Below are positions 45,327 to 60,606 of a stretch of 64,000 bases of DNA, one piece after another. A program made the position numbers and the translations under genes. Source of the DNA: Euphorbia lathyris. Lineage: Eukaryota > Streptophyta > Magnoliopsida > Malpighiales > Euphorbiaceae. The DNA is taken from the NCBI RefSeq assembly GCF_963576675.1, contig NC_088914.1, positions 17,587,001 through 17,651,000 on the forward strand, written 5' to 3'. The notes below the pieces were generated by a model. That model searched no databases. It was given only the letters and a program-made list of their open reading frames with translations, and was not told the origin of the DNA. The first letter of the stretch is position 1, and every line of letters starts with the position of its first letter.

Positions 45327-45650
45327 AAGACTCCATATGTTTGCTGAAAAACATTGTGCATGAAAATATTTTCCTGATTTTCCGATATTTGTTTGCTTAC
45401 GAAAATAAGTAAAAGAAAAATTTTAAACTAGTCAATAGAAAAATATATGAAAAATGTGAGAAAAATGTTTTACCATTTTGAAAAGTGTAAAACATTTTTC
45501 TAGTTTTTTTTGGAACCCTACCTCATTCATTCTTACCATTTTGAAAACAGTAGACACTTACTACTTACCACTTTATCTTCCAACAAATTTTTTCATTACC
45601 CAATCATTTTTAAACCACAATATTTTTCGTGAAATGAATGAGGCCTAATA
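45327..45650. mobile_element. Possible further MITE
   Basis: Left end has ATATGTTTGCTGAAAAACATTGTG and GAAAATATTTTCC, and the right end reversed has CTCATTCATTTCACGAAAAATATTGTGG. Both resemble the GAAAATATTTTCC-type ends of common plant MITEs. The ends do not match each other well. Confidence 0.35.
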
Positions 45651-46385
45651 TATATAATGATCCCTTTTATGTTGATCAAAGTGATCACTCTAATAGCACA
45701 TATCACTCCATGGTAAAGCTTATGGAAATGATATTCTAAAATACTTTAATTATTGATTTTTGTTTTGGTTTTGAGATTATTTATATGTTGTTTGGTTAGA
45801 AAAGAAAAAGTATTATTTAGAGAGAGAAAACTCTAGAAATGATGATTTGAAAAATCGAAAATGGTGGTTTTATAGAACACGTGATTTTAAACAACTTTAA
45901 TTCTTAGAATTTTCAATTTTAAAGTCTCATCGGTCGTTTTGACTTGATTAACTATAGATGAGATCACTGTGTTAGTAAATTGTAAAGTTTAGTAATATTC
46001 AATTTTAAAGTTCAAGGATTATACTGAAAGTAAGTACGAAGTTTCACAAGCCATAAATATAATTTACCCTCGTAACTATTTTATTAAAGATTAAAAAGGT
46101 GTATTTGTATTTATAGAGATTATTATACGAATAAAAATAAAAATAGCTACCTATTAGATTAAGGTTTGTTTATTTTACCTATTGTTTGCTGTTGAAAAAT
46201 ACTACTTTTTCAAAAAGCAGGGATTCTCTACTTTTGCAAAAGGCTACTTTTCAGATATAAAAGGCAAACAGGAACTCCCTAACCAAACATCTAAAACTTC
46301 CACTTTTGAAGTGAAAAAGCAAAAAAGAACTAAATATGTTTATGTCCTTGAGAGATCGATATTTGTGTGTTTTATATGTTTTGAA
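45651..46385. other. AT-rich DNA with a short MITE-like fragment
   Basis: 46170-46290 has TGTTTGCTGTTGAAAAA, CTACTTTT and CAGGAACTCCCTAACCAAACA, like a hAT- or Tourist-type MITE end. No gene. Confidence 0.35.
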
Positions 46386-47460
46386 ACTTGTAAAAGCATA
46401 CTAAAACTCCATCACAGACCCATCGTGATAATACAAATTTAACAGAACGTCCATTGCCAATTTGCCAGACTCCTCCTTCTAATAGAACTCTTCTGACGCT
46501 GATGAGGCTTGTCCAAATGAAATTGCCTTGTGCCCATCCAGTTACTTCAAATAAGGAGTTGGTTTGCAAATACTTACTTTTAAAATAGTCGAGCACAAAG
46601 GATCTCGATCTGTCAATTAGGTGCCACAACTACTTGGCTAGCATTGCTTGGTTGAAAGAGAGCATATGTCGGAACTCAAGGCCCCAGGTTGATTTGGTTG
46701 AACACAGTTTATTCCTACTGATTCAATGTATACGATTTCCGTGTTTATATTTTCCCCACCAAAACCTAGCCACTAGATAATGCAACTCATCACATAAGGT
46801 CTTTGGAAGTAAGAATCAACTTGTTATGTACTGTGGAATAGCCTGGGCCACTACTTTAATTAACACCTCCTTTCCCTCTCTTGACAACATATGCTCAATC
46901 CATCCCCCAATCCGCCTATGAAGCTTGTCCCTTAGAAAATTAAAAACTTCCTTTTTTTGGACCTCCATATTACCGAAGGCATCCCTAGGTACTTTGGGAA
47001 AATGTTAACCGCTTTGACCCCCAACCATTCTCACAACCTGTTTTTACATTGTCTAATACATTGGCATTGAAGCTCAAATATGACTTATCAAAGTTTATAC
47101 TATGTCCTGAGGCCCTCTTGTATTGTTGTAAGATATTTTTCATCACTATGCATGCATCATAATTAGTCCGAAAAATATAAGCGAGTCATATGCAAATAAC
47201 AAGTGGGTCACCGTACAATAGTACTAACTTTGATACCTTGTAGGCTCTGATTTACTTCCGCCTTCCCAATCAATCTTGATAGACCTTCCACACATATAAA
47301 GAACAAATAGGGTGAAATCAAGTTACCTTGACAAAGACCCTGAATAGTTTAATAAAACCTTTAAACACCCCATTTATGAGGAAAGAAAAGGAAGTTGTAG
47401 AAATACAGTTGACTATGAGCTCCATAAAGCCATTGGGAATCCCATCTATCTCATGGTCAT
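46386..47460 (-). pseudogene. LINE ORF2, 3' half of a split copy, minus strand
   Basis: Read downward from 47460: LFFICVEGLSRLIGKAE (near 47310), the catalytic block as LLFAYDSLIFF (near 47190; the usual FADD has its first Asp changed to Tyr), then WHLIDRSRSFVLDYFKSKY and VWQIGNGRSVKFVLSRWV (46629-46400), the post-RT region. zf-RVT and RNase H are absent. 46786-47460 is duplicated at 50510-51184. Many stops and shifts. Confidence 0.82.
46786..47460. repeat. 675-bp direct repeat, copy 1
   Basis: Matches 50510-51184 with about 20 differences by eye (about 97% identity). Nearly all differences lie in the first ~435 bp, and the last ~240 bp are identical. Both copies are the same piece of LINE RT. 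Confidence 0.95.
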
Positions 47461-48259
47461 AAATGGGGTACAGAATTAACGGTGGAGGACTGAGTTCATT
47501 TGATCATTTTGTGTCTAAGTGAATACTGCTGTACAGAATTAACCTTTGTTCTCAATCCTTTCCGACTTGAATAAATCTTTGAGGAAACTAACAAATAGAG
47601 CAATAATCAAAACCACAAAAATACAATAAAAAAAAAAAATTCAGCCACAACCATCAAAGACAAAACAAAATATTTTTACATGGAAACCCCCTCAATATAA
47701 GGAGTAAAAAAACACGAGATTGTAGTCTATTTAAATCTTCCACCATATCAAACAATAATGGATAATATAATAATTCTTCCCTAATAATACTAGATGCATA
47801 CACAATCAACATTGCACTCTTTTAAATTTCCATAACAAAGTATGGAATAAAAAAAAGTACAAAAGATGAGAAATAGTCCAAAAGACACAATCTGCCAACA
47901 ATCTGTCTCATGGATGAAAATACCATTCAAAGCTCAAAACCCGATCTTCACCAATGAAAATAAGGAAACCCGGTCTTCACCAATCAAAATAAGGAACGAG
48001 ATGTGAGAAAGCTTGTGTTCAAAAATCATGGCGATCCAACCGTTCAATCTTTTTGACAAAAGGTGAAATACTGCAGCCAGCCGAACAAAATAGGAAGAAA
48101 ACTACATTTCTCACTTTCTTTTTCTTTTGTAGCCGTATTCTCCTCTCTCATTCTCTCTTAAAACTTACTCTCTCTTAAAACTTACTCTTATCTACTCCTA
48201 AGATTTACACAGGTGACTAAGGTCATTTTGGGTACTCAAGATATAAAAAAAAGCCCAAC

Positions 48260-48294
<35 letters not shown>

Positions 48295-50509
48295 TTCCTC
48301 TCAAGATTTCACAAGAATTCTTGAATTTGTGAGCAAAAAAAAAAAAAAAAGTGTTTAGACAAGTTTCATTTACATTCTCTCATCGTTGCCCTCTGTCAAC
48401 TTATGATTTGTGGACCTCAAAGAATGAAGTAGTAAGGTTGTAACTTAAGCTTAAAACTCATTCAATGCTTTGTAATTCCACTAAATCCTTCTTCATCAGA
48501 TTGTGTAGCATACCCTTCTTCAAAAGATATGATCACAATCTTTTAATTAAATTTTATAAAAGTAAAAAAGTGAAAGAAATCCAAATATGGAAATATATAT
48601 AACGAACAGAAATCTATAAAAATCATTCACAAATTTATAAAATCTACAAATGTCATTAAACATCCATCAAAATCTATAAAAATCATTCAGTTTATAAAGT
48701 TTTTAAGATTCTTTTAAATTTTAATCCAAGAAGAATTGTAATATACATATATCTCTCTAATTAATTAAATATATTTTTATAAATATTGTAGTATTTGGAA
48801 ATTTACACTCAAAAAGTAAAAAAATTGTAGGGAAAATTACACAGAAATTCATATTCTAAAAACTATTTACAGCTATATCAAGTTATAATTTTGGCTTATG
48901 TCAAATTAGTAAAATTAGTACTTTTAATATATTTTAAGGATTAAAATTTATAAATTAGAAGTCTAGAATATATTTTCTAGAGTTTATGATTTATAAATTG
49001 GAGTCTAGATTTTTTAAATTATAGTGTAAAATCATAATATATAAAGAATAATAACATATTAAGAATTAAGTTTGGTGATATGACTTAGTTGTAATTTTGT
49101 ACTTAATTATGATATTCATGCATGTGACCCATTGCTCAAATTGGTATAGCATTGGGCTTTTGGCTTCATTAAGCCTTGAAAATCCTGTAAAAATTGGTCC
49201 ATTGAGTCGTTTCTTAACGTATCCAAGACAAGGCCCAATTCCTAACCATTTTTGGTAAATTACATATATGGTTCCTAAATTCTACCCTTATTATTTATAG
49301 TCCTTTCTTTTTTATAGTTCTTGAAATTTAAAATCGAACTTAAAATTCTCTAAACTTACTATTTACTAAAATAAAATCACTTCTAAATTTGTTTTCTAAA
49401 AAATGATCATTCACAACTTTAAAATTGAAAGTCGAAGAATTAAAGTTGTTTAAAATCAAAATTTTCAGTTACCAATGTTTTTTATTTTTTAAAATCAATA
49501 TTTTCGAAACTAATTCTCTCAAGCATTAAATTTCCCTCTTTAATCAACAACATATAAATGATTTCAAAAGCATAATGTTCAAGAATTAAAGTTAAATGAG
49601 TTTAGAGTTTTTTTTAAAGCTAGCTTAGAGTTAATTGCTTTTTTTTTTTTATTAATTTCAAGTTTTCAAGATATGAAAAGTGGTGTAATTAAATGAATGT
49701 TACATAAAAATGAGAATCATTAATAAAAAAATAGAGAGCATTTTAGTCTATTTTCTATAAATTTAATTCAACTCAATTATTCTTTTAATGTGTAATTTGG
49801 TTAAATGTAACAAATAATACGGAGGGAGTTGAATTTAAGAGGTCAAATAAGGAATTTTCATGTTAATAAATCACAAAATTTATGGACTTTTATCTCCTGT
49901 TTTAAAGTATAAGGACTTAAAGAGAAATAAGGTCAAAATTGAAAGGTTATAGATAAATTATCCTTTTCTCTATGGGAACTTTCAGTTTAAACCGTTACTC
50001 CCCTCTTGATCTATCTAAAAAATATTTATTTATTACTTTTATCTATTCAAATATTGATCTTTGTTTCATGATCTATGTTTTGGTACCATTTTTTTTGCAG
50101 CTTGCACTATTAAAATTGGTGAAAAACTTAACCAATATGAATATTAAATTAACAAAGATTTTTACATCTATTGCCTTGAACTAAAATTTCAATTGTCACT
50201 CAGAATTTTTAAAAATTCCAAATGAATCTTTATTATTGTCTAAATACATTTAATAGCCTTCTATTATTATTCAATTATATTCAATAACTCTTTATTTTTG
50301 TTCAATTGTATTCAATAACCTTAAAACTTTAATTGTCCCGTGAAGTTTTAAAAGTTCTAATTATTTATTTGACATTTTCTTTTTGATACATGATGAGAAC
50401 TTTGATATGTGGTGGAGCGTGTCGTATATTTTCTGTATCTAACAAATTCTATTGAGAAATATGAGATTATTGAATGTAAGTGGACAAGAATATGATAATT
50501 TAAAACTTT
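47461..50509. other. 3049-bp insert between the 675-bp repeats
   Basis: Interrupts the minus-strand LINE and encodes nothing I recognise. It holds a near-exact ~28-bp tandem pair (ACCCGATCTTCACCAAT.. / ACCCGGTCTTCACCAAT.., 47938-47995) and a duplicated TACAGAATTAAC (47469, 47532). Also present are a block TACATGGAAACCCCCTCAATA (47678) of the kind found in plant retroelement leaders, and a (TA)n at 48263-48290. No LTRs or TIRs were seen at its ends. Confidence 0.5.
48263..48290. repeat. (TA)n microsatellite
   Basis: About 14 TA units. Confidence 0.95.
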
Positions 50510-51184
50510 CTCATCACATAAGGTCTTTGGAAGTAAGAATCAATTTGTTATGTATTGTGGAATAGTCTGGGCCACTACTTTAAATAACACCTCCTTTCCC
50601 TCTCTTGACAACATATGCTCAATCCATCCCCCAATCCGCTTATAAGCTTGTCCCTTAGAAAATTGAAAACTACCTTTTTTTGGACCTCCATATTACCGAA
50701 GGCATCCTTAGGTACTTTGGGAAAATTTTAACCGCTTTAACTCCCAACCATTCTCACAACCCTATTTTTACATTGTCCAATACATTGACATTGAAGCTCA
50801 CCTATGACTTATCAAAGTTTATACTATGTCTTGAGGCCCTCTTGTATTGTTGCAAGATATTTTTCATCACTATGCATGCATCATAATTAGTCCGAAAAAT
50901 ATAAGCGAGTCATATGCAAATAACAAGTGGGTCACCGTATAATAGTACTAACTTTGATACCTTGTAGGCTCTGATTTACTTCCGCCTTCCCAATCAATCT
51001 TGATAGACCTTCCACACATATAAAGAACAAATAGGGTGAAATCAAGTTACCTTGACAAAGACCCTGAATAGTTTAATAAAACCTTTAAACACCCCATTTA
51101 TGAGGAAAGAAAAGGAAGTTGTAGAAATACAGTTGACTATGAGCTCCATAAAGCCATTGGGAATCCCATCTATCTCATGGTCAT
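50510..51184. repeat. 675-bp direct repeat, copy 2
   Basis: Second copy of 46786-47460. It runs without a break into further LINE sequence at 51185. Confidence 0.95.
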
Positions 51185-51926
51185 TTCGACCATTCTACTT
51201 GGCCATAAGCTTTGTTCATGTCAATTTTAAGGGCACAAAATCCCTTCTTCAATTTGAAGTGCTTCATCGAATGAAACATTTCAAATGCTATCAGGGCATT
51301 ATCAGCAATTAGTCGATCGGGAACAAAGCACACTATAATTGATGATTGAGTCCAGAACCAACTTTAAGTGATTGGCTATGACCTTGGATACAAACTTGTA
51401 AGCTATGTTACAAAGATTGATAGGTCGAAGATTTTTCATTGACCAATAAGCGTGAACTTTGGGGTTCAAGATAATAATAAAAGTGTGATTAAGCTTTGTA
51501 GGAAGTTCCTTACCTTGGAGCATGCTCAGAACTAACCCGGTTATGTCGTCTCCAACCACATTCCAAAAGGTAGAATATAATAGAGTTGGCATTCCATTTG
51601 GACTTGACGCTTGCTGATGATTCATCTGATTGAGAGCTGTCTTTGCCTCTTCTCTAGAGAATGCGTCTGATAAGTCTTCGATTTGGTCAGGTCGGAGTCT
51701 CGAATCGATGCTAATGACCATTTTCATTTCTTTTGGCCCGAAGGAAGTGAACAACTAATAGTTTATGACAATATCGTCAATCTCCTCTTCTCGGTCACAC
51801 CATACCCCCTCATAGGTTCATAGCCATATCAGATTGTCGGGTTTCCTATTGGAGTTGGCTTTGTCGTGAAAGAAGTTGGTGTTCTTGTCCCCCTCAGCTA
51901 GCCACAAGGATCTGGATCGTTGGCAC

Positions 51927-52465
51927 TAGACCTCGGCATAGGCCGGGCCTGTCGGGCTTTTAATAAAACCTGACAAGTCCAAGCCCAGCCGAAGCCCACA
52001 CTAATTAGAGTCGGGCTCGGGCGGGTCGGGCCTAAAAAAGGAAACCCAAGCCCGCCCACCCAAACCCATATCTAAATTAAAAAAATTCAATTAAAATGAA
52101 ATATTAATTTTTTTAATAAAAAATAATAAACATAATAGTTAATAAGTCTTAGAGAATTATAATAAACTAATAGTTAAATTCGAAATAAAATTATAGCATT
52201 TAGGGTTAGGAGGAGATGGATTGGAGAGTATATATATGAGGGTAAATAAATATTATATATAATTTATAAATATATATATAGAGAACGGGTCGGGCCGGGC
52301 TAGGCCCGACTGGTATTTATATAGCCCAAACTCGTCCATTTTCTAGACGAGTTTATTCGGGCTTGGGCCGGACCGGGCCTAACACCAATTTTATGTGTCC
52401 AGGCCCGGCTAAATAGGCTTGGGCTCGGGCCGGGCGGATGGCTCATCGGCCCATACCGAGGTCTA
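51927..52465. mobile_element. hAT-like MITE with 8-bp target duplication, inside the LINE
   Basis: 539 bp. Ends TAGACCTCGGCATAGGCC and (reversed) TAGACCTCGGTATGGGCC, 16 of 18 identical. Flanked by GTTGGCAC (51919-51926) and GTTAGCAC (52466-52473), a 7-of-8 target duplication. Both arms are packed with CGGGC / GGCCC words, making a strong fold-back. Leaving out the element and one duplication brings the LINE reading frame back into register. Confidence 0.88.
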
Positions 52466-52620
52466 GTTAGCACCACATGATTTCTTCTTTTTTCTTTTCT
52501 TGAAGAACAAATATTTTTCGTGAAACCGACTGAACTTCTGCCTCATTTGATTGACTTCATGTCTCCATTTGGAGAGAAATAAGTTGGTTCTAGAGTTGGC
52601 GGATTCATATTATATATCAC

Positions 52621-53808
52621 AAAACGAACTTTATGGGTCATAGTAGTAACGCTATAGTTCAATAGTCATGTATGTATTTTATCCCTTTCTTTGGCTTGTA
52701 AATGCAATATAGTTTTATATATTATTATTATTAATGGAAGCATAGGAAATGAGGAATCTTGTATCAAAATTCTAGTTAGTAGCCCAAAAAGAGTTCCTCC
52801 ATTAATGGAGATGTTAAAGCTAATTTTATGAAGAAAAAAAAAAGAAGAAGAAAAAAAAAAGCTTCATATAGCTTTGTAATATTCCTTGGCAATTTACAAC
52901 ATTGACTTTTGCTTAAAATGTTCGATATTCCATGCCTTTATATGTTTGATAAAACAAGAGTTACATTCCTATTCCTATAAAGAAGTGAAAAGCAATTCCA
53001 TAAAATGTCATACTATCTCTTTTGAAGAAGAAGTAGAGTTGATGGACATAAATATAATTCCTTTGTGAAGTTGTAAAGTTGATCTTTCAAGAAACTAAAG
53101 AAAGTAGTAGGTCCTCCAATCTTATCTCTTTATTCCTTTTTTACCCAACAAAAACTAAAGTCATTCCACACCCAATGCAATCTTTCCAAACTTTTGGTGG
53201 GAAAAAAATTTAGGAATATTATTCAAATTCTAACATACAAACTAGTACAACATTACTTTTTATTTTGCAAAACATTATATCCCTCTAATGTAGATTTGTT
53301 TACGGATTCGGGTATCCGTTCAATCTGCAATCAATGGGTCGAACTTGGATGGAAGAAAATTATATTAAACTCAGCCCAATTCAAACCCATCTATTTCTGT
53401 ACCGGGCTTGAGATGTATAGAAATAGGATGGGTTGGTTAGCCTATTTATATTTACTATCATTTTTTTATATATATTTAATTTATAAAATAAAAAAATTAT
53501 AAATTTAGAATTAAAATTCTAACATATATAATATTTATATTTATTTTAAATATGGACTTATATATATGTTGGAATTGAGATTTGATTTTCAAGCTTTAGC
53601 CTAAATTCATATCGGGGAAAGGATTTTTACATGTAAGCTTGTTAAGTACGATCCAAACCAAGTTCAACTCGACTCATGATATATCAACTCTAACGTAATA
53701 CAATTATATTACAACAACTCAAAATTGCCATACTTACAAAATATCCGCATTGCTCTTAGGTAAAGTCGAACTCACCAGGTTTCCAAAACTTAGAAGGAAC
53801 AATGCATT
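52621..53808. other. No gene recognised
   Basis: AT-rich DNA. 53300-53450 has degraded GGGTC / CCCATC words as in the repeats at 63040. No supported gene. Confidence 0.4.
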
Positions 53809-54040
53809 GTCAGAGATTATTATAAGATCTACGATTGAGCCTTAACTATCATTATGGGTGTTAATGTAATATAAGATCTGCGATTGAGGCTCTTGGACCA
53901 ACCAGTCGCGGATTCAAGTCCCGACAATCTCATTCATTTGTGGGATTAAAAACACATGACAAAATGAGCCTGTGTTGTATACGCTGCATGCATAGCTAAA
54001 GAATGATCTTCAAGGAAGATTATAATAGCATCATTAGGGG
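53809..54040 (+). mobile_element. TRIM element copy 4, partial
   Basis: Starts with the same LTR beginning TGTCAGAGATTA. It then has the internal block GGATTCAAGTCCCGACAATCTCATT and AAAAACACATG plus GCCTGTGTTGTATACGCTGC, which match copy 1 at 5687-5958 (GGTTCGAGTCCTGACAACC, AAAAACACATGG, GCCTGTGTTGTGCACGCTGC on its minus strand). The primer site is mostly lost and no 3' LTR is visible. Confidence 0.7.
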
Positions 54041-54600
54041 TGTTAGTGAGCCATTTTGGTTGGCAAACTGTTCGAGCTCGACTCGAGTTCGGGATCAGCT
54101 CGAGACATTCACGAGTCAAGCCAAGATTCCTTAGGCTCGAGTCGAGTCTATCTCGAGCTCGAGCTAGGCTAAACGGGTACATGGGTCAAGTTGAATTGGT
54201 CCAACGGGCTTTTACCTTAAAATGTGCAATCCAAACCCATCCCACTATTAATTTATACAAACACGGTTACACTTGAACTTAAAAATCAAATTCCAAACCC
54301 AATTCAAATAAATCATGTAAAAAGAATTATACATTTTTAATAATAAAAATAATATAGGAATATATAATTTAATAATAGGACAGGTCACCCCGTCCTATTT
54401 TACAAATCCTAATCCCAAGCCCGCCTTAGAAATAGACGGGCTTTGGCGAACCTGAATAGAACCTAAGCAATAGCTAGCTAAGTTTATCTGATAATTTAGT
54501 TGATAATTGTTTGTGCTAATTCATATCATCCAAATAAGTGGAGAAGAGAATCTAAACTTAATTACTGAACAGAATGAAAATTTTCACAGAAATAAGTTTT
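54041..54600. other. Palindromic CTCGAG-rich repeat and AT-rich DNA
   Basis: 54060-54170 has repeated GCTCGA, TCGAGT and CTCGAG words in both orientations, resembling the debris at 23930-24320. The rest is AT-rich and without features. The 3' UTR of the aminotransferase gene begins near 54678. Confidence 0.45.
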
Positions 54601-54678
54601 AGAGGCAAGTACAAGGACAATTATTTATCAAGAGAGTTGAAATATATGATACATTTTTTGCAGAATATGAAACGTTTC

Positions 54679-58468
<3,790 letters not shown>

Positions 58469-59300
58469 GCTGTATAACAGTCCACCTTCTTATTGCGAAA
58501 AACAGCTAACTCAGTTCCTAGAGCAGAAAGCAGGAGTGAAAACAAGCCATTAGGTGAAATACACAAATCAAAACACCAGTCAATCATAAACAGGGACAAC
58601 AATTAGCCCGATTTACACCGTGATTATCATTTTCCTTACATTTATATCACATATAACCCTATGAAACATATAAATAACATAACAGGATAACCCGAATTGA
58701 TACCCCTAATCATCAACAAATGACAAAAAAAGAAGAAGCAGAAATAGAGTGAGAAAACGCCAATCCAACACTACATCATTTCATCAATCAGACAAAATAA
58801 CAAACAAGTTAAAGATCCAAAAAAGAGGAGAAACGAAATGGGCCAATGATATCTTCCATTTCAATGACCCCTTTGTTCATCAAGAAATTAAAAACCCATA
58901 ATCAGGGACTAATCATACGAAAACCCCAAATCCAATTTTTTATCAATTTCATGCTGAAACAATATATATGAACATTACCACTCAATATACTGCTGCCACC
59001 ATTAAAAATAAAATTGAATTTATAAAGATGGTCGATTTAAAGTTAGAGGGCAAATGGGTAGATACCTCTTGGAGATTTCGATGGGAGGAGTCAAGTAAGA
59101 GTGAAACCCACAAGTGGAAGAGAAAATGCGAATGATTTAGGAAACTAGTAGGAGACAATAAATCTGTGGTGAGTGGTGGTATTATGTGGCAAGAGAAGTA
59201 GACAATGGAAGCAGCAGAGCCACTGAAAATTGGAAATTTTTGGTTGGAATTAAAGACAAAAGGATAAACTTGGTGATACAACAAGTGTGGTGTAGCTTCA
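58469..59300 (-). promoter_or_regulatory. Aminotransferase 5' UTR with probable leader intron, and proximal promoter
   Basis: Upstream of the ATG there is no ORF related to the gene. A good donor (CCAAGAG then GTATCTACC on minus, GT at 59065-59064) and a pyrimidine-containing stretch before AATAAG (about 58492) suggest a 5' leader intron of roughly 570 bp. The first non-coding exon would lie above 59066. The exact acceptor and the transcription start cannot be fixed. Poly(A) run 59341-59359 (on minus) lies further upstream. Confidence 0.45.
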
Positions 59301-60429
59301 AACTTTGAGTTCTTTGGTGTATAACGATACTTCTTTGGATTTTTTTTTTTTTTTTTTCCCTAAATTAGGAATCGGAATGTCTCTGTCAGAGGAGACGACT
59401 GATAACACTTGGCATTGCCATTTGCTTGTTGACTGACTGCTATGCTATGGTTTCATCTGGGCGTTGATTACGCCTAAATTTCTATTTTATCACTTATATT
59501 GGTTCCTTTTAGCTCTTTACTCCAATTTTACTTCAATTTAACCTATTTTATCTAACCACTGGTGGAGAGTATCCGCGAGTGGAACATATGAGTGTCCACT
59601 CTGGGCCAGTTGTCAGGACTGGTTTAAGTGATCCACCCTAGTCCAATAGGAATTAGGAGAGTCGGGCATCCGGCTTTCGGGGAGGGAGACGGATGTCTCC
59701 GTTCGCGGACACTTTGGGTGGGACCATAATGCAAGTTATATATATATATATATATATATCGAGATTACGGATATATGAATTGACGGGATGCCTACGGTTA
59801 AAAGAGGAGAGAATAGCAGTGGCTATGCCAACAAATTATGTGGGTGAAATAGAATCTGATTGATGAAGACGAAAATTAACGGAACTACGAAAATAAAGCC
59901 AATATGTGTCATTGTAATTGGAAAAAAAAGCTAATTTTTATATACAAGAGGTTTTAACAATTCCTTAATCAAACACCTAAATAAACAGAGAAGAAACAGA
60001 CGATAAAATGGACTAACCCCACATTAAAAAAAAAAGAGACGCCGAGAGATGGAAGGAAAATCCCTTCCATTTCATTTCCTTCTATGAACCTTATATAGTA
60101 TATTATATTAGGTTTAATGACAAACTAATTGTGAATAAAAGTTGGTCTGAATGATAAGGAATTGAATTTTTGTTCTCCGTCCCTAATTCTTCCTCCATCG
60201 GTTTGGATTTCTGTTCCTTTCACACTCTTAATTTTATCCATGTAATTTATTTTTTAGACAAATTCTAAATATAACCTATATAATTTTTTCAATTGGTCGA
60301 TGAGTGTCTGTGGATTTTTTATTGCAAAAAAAAAAAAACCAGGACCTTGCCGTGAGCAAAATATAAACCAAAAGTTTTTTTATAATTGTGTTAATAACAC
60401 ACTGAATATTTTGGACATAATTTATGTTT
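59301..60429. other. No gene recognised, (TA)n at 59738-59758
   Basis: Upstream intergenic DNA of the aminotransferase gene. 59560-59735 is less AT-rich with GTCCACTCTGGG / GGACACTTTGGGTGGG words. Otherwise featureless. Confidence 0.4.
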
Positions 60430-60606
60430 GAAATGTCTGATATGATAGTAAATAACAGTCAACTCATCCTTTTTCAGAATTTTTGTAAGTAGATATAAAC
60501 GTGATCTTGCTTGAAAATGTTGGGAGTAAAGTTATACTATTTCATATATTAGGATCAAATTTACACTTTTTCCAAATGTTAGGTTGAAATTGGATTCTTA
60601 TCCCTA
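60430..60606. mobile_element. Partial MITE related to 13334-13752
   Basis: Matches the right third of the nested MITE: GTCTGA..TGA.AGT, AACAGTCAACT, GATCTTGC, AAATGTT, AGGATCAAATTTACA, and an end reading TTCTTATCCC. The left part and target duplication are missing. Confidence 0.6.

Larger units (their letters stand above)
50510..52620 (-). pseudogene. LINE ORF2, 5' half of the split copy, minus strand
   Basis: Read downward from 52620: KWRHEVNQMRQKFSRF (interrupted by the MITE 51927-52465), [18 protein letters not shown] (51920-51865), then REEAKTALNQM, SPNGMPTLLYSTFW, FIIILNPKVHA, LRPINLCNIAYKFVSKVIANHLK (51754-51340). After a frameshift come FCALKIDMNKAYGQVEW (51245-51195), and the duplicated segment with QGNLISPYLFFICVEGLS and the altered FAYD block. 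It ends abruptly at 50510. Dead. Confidence 0.85.

Noticed and set aside
58982..59284. 100-aa minus-strand ORF upstream of the aminotransferase
   Set aside because: Overlaps the presumed first exon and leader. Composition is low-complexity and no family is recognised.
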